Shown: piece after piece, positions 60,421 through 64,000 of the stretch | Position numbering within the stretch: the stretch's first letter is position 1 | How the letters are laid out: each line of letters begins with the position of its first letter | Assembly: GCA_022649135.1 (NCBI GenBank) | Contig: JALCNP010000001.1 | Span: 62,001-126,000, forward strand | Direction of reading: 5' to 3' | Length of the DNA stretch: 64,000 bases | Source: Bifidobacterium sp. | GTDB taxonomy: Bacteria > Actinomycetota > Actinomycetes > Actinomycetales > Bifidobacteriaceae | The notes under the pieces: generated by a model | What the model was told of the DNA's origin: nothing | The model's input: the letters and a program-made list of their open reading frames with translations, nothing else | Database searches by the model: none | Made by a program: the position numbers and the translations under genes

Positions 60421-60444
60421 GCTGCTTTCAGCGACGCCGAAATG

Positions 60445-61818
60445 TCACTTCACGTCCTTTTCCACCACTCCGGTGGCCTTTCCGATGGATTTGAGGCCGT
60501 GGTACATGACGAGGACCACGACGGTGCCGATGGCGATCCCATTGAACTGCACACCGGACACGGCGAAGGTGAAGTTGGCGATGCCGATGATCATGACGAC
60601 GGCCGCCGTCATCACGTTCAGGGGCTTGTCGAAATCGACCTTGTTGTCGACCCATATGCGAACGCCGATCATGCCGATCATGCCGTACAGCAGCGTGGTC
60701 ACCCCGCCGAGCACGCCGGAGGGGATGGTGTTGATGACGGCCCCGAATTTGGGGCACAGGCTCAGAATGAGGGCGAAGACGGCGGCGCACCAGTATGCGG
60801 CCGTGGAATAGACCTTCGTGCTCGCCATCACGCCGATGTTCTCGCCGTATGTGGTCGTTCCCGATCCGCCACCGAAACCGGCGATGGCGGTGCCGATGCC
60901 GTCGGCGAGAAGCGCGGTGCCGATCTGATCGTCATAGTTGCGTCCGGTCATCTGGGCGACCGACTTCACATGACCGACGTTTTCGGCCACCAGGACCAGA
61001 ACGACGGGGATGAACATGGGGAGAATCGAGAAATCCATATGCGGCATGTGGAAATTCGGCAGGCCGACCCACGCCGCCTGACCGACCGCCTTGAAATCGA
61101 CCTGGCCGCGTATGCATGCGTACAGATAGCCGACCAGAACACCCAGAAGAATGTTGAGTCTTCCCAGCAGGCCTTTGAACAGCATGGCGATGAGAAGAAC
61201 CGCGACCAGGGTGACGAGTGCCGTGTCCGGCGCCTTCTGGAAATTCGTCCACACGGTGGGCGCCAGATTGAAGCCGATGATGGCGACGATGGCGCCGTTG
61301 ACGATCGGAGGCATGATGATGTCGATCCATTTGGCACCGGCATAATGAACCAGAATCCCCACAAGGGCAAGCAGCAGACCGGTCACCATGATGCCGAACC
61401 CGGCCGCCGCGATCCCCTTGTGGGCGGCCGTCACCGCCGTGATGGGCGCGATGAAGCCGAAGGAGCTTCCCAGATAGCTGGGGAGCATGTTCTTGTTGAT
61501 CAGCAGGAACAGGGCCGTCGACATGGCCGTGAAGAACAACGTCGTCGAGGGGTCGAAGCCGGTCAGGATGGGCACGAGGAAGGTCGCGCCGAACATCGCT
61601 ATCACATGCTGCGCTCCGATCCCCGCCGTGCGCCCCCATGTCAGACGCTCATCGGGTTCGACCACCTCCCCCGGGCGCAGCGTGCGGCCGTCTCCGTGCA
61701 GCTTCCAAGTGAACAGGTTCCTCATTCGTCTCTCCTTTTGACCTTTGACCTCGGCCGTTCGCCGGCGTTGTCCCCCAATCCTTTGCAGGACGTTCACGCC
61801 AGGCGTGCCATGGGTCAT
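60445..61818 (-). CDS. NCS2-family uracil/xanthine permease
   Basis: QHVIAMFGATFLVPILTGFDPSTTLFFTAMSTALFLL, GGGSGTTTYGENIGVMA, FNGIAIGTVV; true start likely near MRNLFTWKL. Confidence 0.92.
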   Translation of the reverse strand: MTHGTPGVNVLQRIGGQRRRTAEVKGQKERRMRNLFTWKLHGDGRTLRPGEVVEPDERLTWGRTAGIGAQHVIAMFGATFLVPILTGFDPSTTLFFTAMSTALFLLINKNMLPSYLGSSFGFIAPITAVTAAHKGIAAAGFGIMVTGLLLALVGILVHYAGAKWIDIIMPPIVNGAIVAIIGFNLAPTVWTNFQKAPDTALVTLVAVLLIAMLFKGLLGRLNILLGVLVGYLYACIRGQVDFKAVGQAAWVGLPNFHMPHMDFSILPMFIPVVLVLVAENVGHVKSVAQMTGRNYDDQIGTALLADGIGTAIAGFGGGSGTTTYGENIGVMASTKVYSTAAYWCAAVFALILSLCPKFGAVINTIPSGVLGGVTTLLYGMIGMIGVRIWVDNKVDFDKPLNVMTAAVVMIIGIANFTFAVSGVQFNGIAIGTVVVLVMYHGLKSIGKATGVVEKDVK

Positions 61819-61967
61819 TGTATATGGTCACCGGAGTACGGCATGTTTCGTGTCCCGCATCCGCCGGCGAACGCATACTCGCGCCAAGGCAAACGGACGG
61901 CAGGCACGGGGCCATCCTCGGGGAAGCGAAACGAGATTCTCCATCGGCACCGGTCGCCCCGGCCGGG

Positions 61968-62795
61968 TCAGTGCCTGTAGCTGAGCAGATGCGGATCGAC
62001 GGACTGGACCACATCGACCAGATCCCCGTTGGACAGCAGGGGTCGCTGGAACTCGCGCCAGGGCTCGACCTCGACCTCCCAGCGGCCGGTCTGCTCATCG
62101 AGAATCGGGTGGGCCGTCTGCTCCCAGCGCACGCGGCGGGAGGTGCGCCCCGTGTCGGGGTCACGGCGGGAGTAGTGCAGGCATGTGCAGTTCGTGATCT
62201 TCCACGTGTCGCTGTCCGCACGGCGCAGGAACTCCTCATCGGAAAGATCCTCCAGGGTGAGCATGAGGGCGAGCATGAAATCCCCGTGGCTGACGGCGAC
62301 GACGGACTCCGCCTCGGACCGGCGGTTGAGCGACGTGAGCAGATTGTGCACGCGGTCCTCGGCCACGTCGGCGATCGATTCGCCTGCAGGCGGGCGCCAA
62401 TAGAGCGGGTCGGTTCGTTTGAACATCCAGTTGCGCTCGTAGTTGTTCTTGAACTCGTCCTGGGTGACGGTGCTGATCTCGCCCCAGGAGCGCTCGCGCA
62501 GCACCCGCGTCTCCTCCCACTTCGCCTTGGGGAGCGCCATGGTGGCGGCCGTCTCCCGTGTCCGCACATACGGGGAGACCAGATATCTGTCGAACAGCGG
62601 CTGCTGGGCGACAAGCCAGCGTCCGATGCAGTCGGCCTGTTTGCGTCCCGTGGCGGTCAGCCGCCACGACCGGTCGGGGACGGTGACGTTGTCCTGCGTG
62701 AACAGGGAGTTGTCCCCCTGCTCCCCCGCCTTGACGATAACGTTCGCTTCGGATTCGCCGTGGCGAATCACATAAAGATCAAGCGGCATGCCCAT
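61968..62795 (-). CDS. Histidine phosphatase (phosphoglycerate mutase-like) family protein
   Basis: LYVIRHGESEANV, LTATGRKQADCIGRWL, VSPYVRTRETAATM, VVAVSHGDFML. Confidence 0.92.
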   Translation of the reverse strand: MGMPLDLYVIRHGESEANVIVKAGEQGDNSLFTQDNVTVPDRSWRLTATGRKQADCIGRWLVAQQPLFDRYLVSPYVRTRETAATMALPKAKWEETRVLRERSWGEISTVTQDEFKNNYERNWMFKRTDPLYWRPPAGESIADVAEDRVHNLLTSLNRRSEAESVVAVSHGDFMLALMLTLEDLSDEEFLRRADSDTWKITNCTCLHYSRRDPDTGRTSRRVRWEQTAHPILDEQTGRWEVEVEPWREFQRPLLSNGDLVDVVQSVDPHLLSYRH

Positions 62796-62834
62796 TGGTA
62801 GTCAATCCTCTTTTCCTGATGCCGTAGCAGGCAT

Positions 62835-63608
62835 TCATTCGATATGAACCGGGGTGCCATCGGGAAGCTGCTCATAAAGCCACCGCGCATCGGCCACCGT
62901 CAGTCTCACACACCCATGCGATGCGGGTTCTCCCAGTTTTCTTGCCTCGGACTCAATATAGTCCCCCTGGTCGTTGCCGGTGGGAACGCTGTGGAACAGA
63001 TATTCGTCGTTGAGGAACGACACCCAGTAGTCGGCCCCCATGGAATCGCCGGGATTATAGAAATGCGGTCCCCTGCCCGACACGGTGAAGTCGCCGCGAG
63101 GGGTGCTGTCGTCCATCCCGGTGCTGGCGATCATCATGTAGATCGTCACCCCATGCGAACGGACGTAGACACGCTGTCGCCCGATGCTCACGTCGACGCT
63201 GACGCCCCCATATGCCCCCAGATTGGGATGGCTTCCCCCGGAGGATGCACGCCAATCAAGCGTTTTGGCACCGAAATCGGAGGCTTTCAGATCATTTTCC
63301 CCCATCGCCCGCCCATGCAGCGACGACCTGCTGCGGGGAACCTGCATTCTATGCAGCGACGGCCTCGCACTCTGCGCCGAATCCGACGGGGAGGCGCCCA
63401 CCGCCGCGGTGCGCCGTGACAGTCCCGCCAGACACAGGGCACCCAGAAGCACGATGGTGATCGCCAGCACGCCCACGGCCATCAGCCTGCGGCGACGATA
63501 CACCGGCGCCGCGGGCTGCGACAGCGAACGCACAGCGCCCTTCAGCCACAGGGGCATCGATGGAAGAGCCGCGGGGCGCATGGGACGATGCATTCGCGGC
63601 AATCGCAT
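62835..63608 (-). CDS. L,D-transpeptidase (YkuD domain)
   Basis: VSIGRQRVYVRSHGVTIYMMIAS, TPRGDFTVSGRGPHFYNPGDSMGADYWVSFLNDEYLFHS, ASHGCVRLTVADARWLYEQLP; start at MRLPRMHR. Confidence 0.9.
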   Translation of the reverse strand: MRLPRMHRPMRPAALPSMPLWLKGAVRSLSQPAAPVYRRRRLMAVGVLAITIVLLGALCLAGLSRRTAAVGASPSDSAQSARPSLHRMQVPRSRSSLHGRAMGENDLKASDFGAKTLDWRASSGGSHPNLGAYGGVSVDVSIGRQRVYVRSHGVTIYMMIASTGMDDSTPRGDFTVSGRGPHFYNPGDSMGADYWVSFLNDEYLFHSVPTGNDQGDYIESEARKLGEPASHGCVRLTVADARWLYEQLPDGTPVHIE

Positions 63609-63932
63609 ATCTCCTCTTCCCTCCCATGGCGACGGCAATAACCCTGGCCGCATCAGGCGAGCATCACCGGCGGACGGAACGCCGAAACAAATCGGAACCG
63701 TGACGATCCGCCCACCATCACCGATGCGGGCATTCACCGTTATCTTAGCAACACCGGTTCACTCTCGTTTCGTCGCCCCTTCCTGCATCCCCCGCATGCC
63801 CGTAACCGACCGAACATCCGGCGGAAGGCCCACCCCCGATGCGAACCCCATTCGCAAGGACACGCGGGCTCGTCGCAGCCAGCGGGGCGCCGCATGGCCG
63901 CGTACCGCCGCAGAGGGTGTCGGAACATGACA

Positions 63933-63969
63933 ATGGCGGCGATCGTGCTCACCGCACGATCGCCGCCAT
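63933..63969. terminator. strong terminator-like hairpin at the window end
   Basis: atggcggcgatcgtgc / gcacgatcgccgccat, 16-bp perfect stem, 5-nt loop. Confidence 0.75.
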
Positions 63970-64000
63970 GCATCCCGCGAATCCCGAGAGAATCCGTCAG

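Noticed and set aside
60406-61980. 524-aa plus-strand ORF
   Set aside because: Antisense to the NCS2 permease; His/Asp/Gly-rich shadow frame.

Overview
This window looks like a high-GC actinobacterial chromosome, most probably Bifidobacterium. That call rests on gene content and gene order read from the translations, not on any database search. Most of it is ordinary core genome. From 0 to 15.8 kb: HAD phosphatase, metallopeptidase-like protein, DUF5719 protein, large GT2 glycosyltransferase, WhiB, two LCP proteins, an FtsK/EccC-like ATPase, a second WhiB, a PdtaS-like kinase, a PAQR/hemolysin III protein, GreA and FKBP. From 15.9 to 23.9 kb: serine dehydratase, a FetAB-like ABC pair, and a CdaR/GntP/glycerate kinase cluster. 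From 24 to 33.6 kb: an alpha-glucan locus with a five-domain GH13 amylase, MalEFG, a LacI regulator and a cytoplasmic GH13. From 33.6 to 46.3 kb the window is accessory. It holds an orphan RmlC-like epimerase, a MarR/ABC exporter pair, a methyltransferase, a GIY-YIG + SLFN-type (DUF2075) helicase divergent from a MazG-like pyrophosphohydrolase, an AT-rich gene desert, a truncated RhuM gene and hsdM without hsdS/hsdR, ending at a tRNA-Leu(UAA). From 46.4 to 64 kb it is core again: Ppx, DUF501, DivIC, enolase, Mfd, Pth, GNAT, UPF0182, GH3, NCS2 permease, histidine phosphatase and L,D-transpeptidase. The best candidate for an undescribed system is the GIY-YIG/SLFN-helicase + MazG-like pair beside the decayed type I R-M locus. 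No CRISPR array, integrase, transposase or prophage was seen.
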